Source: JAMXLO01 sp041487355
GTDB taxonomy: Bacteria; Pseudomonadota; Alphaproteobacteria; Acetobacterales; Acetobacteraceae
Length of the DNA stretch: 22,397 nucleotides
Assembly (NCBI GenBank): GCA_041487355.1
Contig: JBGPND010000070.1
Span: 1 to 22,397, forward strand
Direction of reading: 5' to 3'
Within the stretch, counting starts at the first letter, position 1; each line of letters opens with the position of its first letter. The translations under genes were made by a program, and so were the position numbers. The notes beneath the pieces are model-generated. The model searched no databases and was not told where the DNA came from. It saw only the letters and a list, made by a program, of their open reading frames with translations. Shown piece by piece: positions 21,903-22,397 of this stretch.

Positions 21903-22397
21903 ATGGGCCATCGTCACGCCACGCCACTCGAGACCATGTCGGTCGACGTGCCGGAGGCGGCACTCGAAATCTACGAGGCTGCGCTGTCGAGCGCCTGCAC
22001 GACGGTCGGCTTCTTTCGCGACCACAAGACAGGCGATTGGCGTGTCGAGGGGGTCAAGCCGGTCGGCAGCAGCGAATCGGAGCTGGCGGCGGCCTTGGCA
22101 TTGGCTGCCACAGTGTCCGGTGTCTCGGTGCCGGTGCAGCGTAAGCCGACACCGGCGGAAGGCTGGCTCGCGCGGACTTACGCGTCGTTCCCCGAGCAGC
22201 GCATCGGCCGGCGGTTTGCCGTGCGTGGAACGCATCTGCGGGACAAGCCCGCGTCTGGCCGGATCACCCTGACACTGGATGCCGGCCTTGCCTTCGGGTC
22301 AGGCGAGCATGGCTCGACGCGCGGCTGTCTGCGGGCGCTGGAGCGCATCGCCTATCGGCGTCCGCGGCGCGTCCTGGACCTGGGAACCGGGTCGGGG
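21903..22397 (+). CDS. prmA: Ribosomal protein L11 methyltransferase, 5' part
   Basis: The first 165 codons, open to the window end; the full protein would be about 300 residues. The N-terminal domain is variable (ETMSVDVPEAALEIYEAALS). Diagnostic is LTLDAGLAFGSGEHGSTRGC (about 129-148), matching PrmA AFGTGxHxTT with Ser for Thr at two places, followed by RVLDLGTGSG, SAM-binding motif I, at the cut. PrmA trimethylates ribosomal protein L11. The ATG at 21903 is used here; an in-frame TTG at 21891 sits 10 bases after GGAGG in the preceding repeat arm and may be the true start. Confidence 0.9.
   Translation, partial: MGHRHATPLETMSVDVPEAALEIYEAALSSACTTVGFFRDHKTGDWRVEGVKPVGSSESELAAALALAATVSGVSVPVQRKPTPAEGWLARTYASFPEQRIGRRFAVRGTHLRDKPASGRITLTLDAGLAFGSGEHGSTRGCLRALERIAYRRPRRVLDLGTGSG

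Overview
This window is GC-rich (roughly two thirds G+C by eye) and densely packed. It reads as alphaproteobacterial chromosome, most likely Rhodospirillales/Acetobacteraceae. That placement is an inference from gene content (ffs-dnaX-ybaB-recR block, K+-independent H+-pyrophosphatase, MlaA/MlaC pair, class of palindromic repeats) and from protein style; no 16S gene is present. Most genes are housekeeping.

Layout. 22-1416 (+) is an amidase-signature enzyme. It converges across a perfect 31-bp inverted repeat on a minus-strand operon that starts at about 6265 and reads leftward: ffs (SRP RNA), dnaX, ybaB, recR and a Tat-type flavin amine oxidase. Three of these protein genes are joined by 4-base ATGA overlaps, but a MITE-like palindromic element of about 230 bp sits between ybaB and recR. 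Upstream of ffs is a short relic of a CmcJ/NvfI-type oxygenase. Rightward, 6575-8216 holds nudC, a small lipoprotein and a DUF488 protein, almost without gaps. A palindromic repeat and an orphan C-terminal fragment precede hppA (minus, 8506-10593). A tRNA with anticodon CAU, best read as the lysidine-modified tRNA-Ile2, follows with its own promoter, then a lysozyme-like transglycosylase and ettA.

The accessory part is 13.2-14.75 kb. A two-gene module (13291-14213) with lower GC and rarer codons encodes an unrecognised 158-residue protein, and overlapping it by GTGA a 149-residue protein with an R-x4-H motif typical of HEPN RNases. Next to it a small minus-strand ORF, probably frameshifted, lies beside a TTAGCG/CGCTAA palindrome. 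This is the best candidate for an undescribed toxin-antitoxin or defence-like system here.

After that come a class II aldolase, a GNAT acetyltransferase whose end overlaps mlaC tail-to-tail, the mlaA-mlaC lipid-transport pair, metF, a vapBC toxin-antitoxin pair with a palindromic operator, uvrD/pcrA, a 38-bp inverted repeat, and the start of prmA, cut by the window end.

Distinct palindromic repeats sit at 1423-1501, 3698-3929, 8250-8329, 10611-10642 and 21793-21885, nearly all at gene ends or in operon joints.
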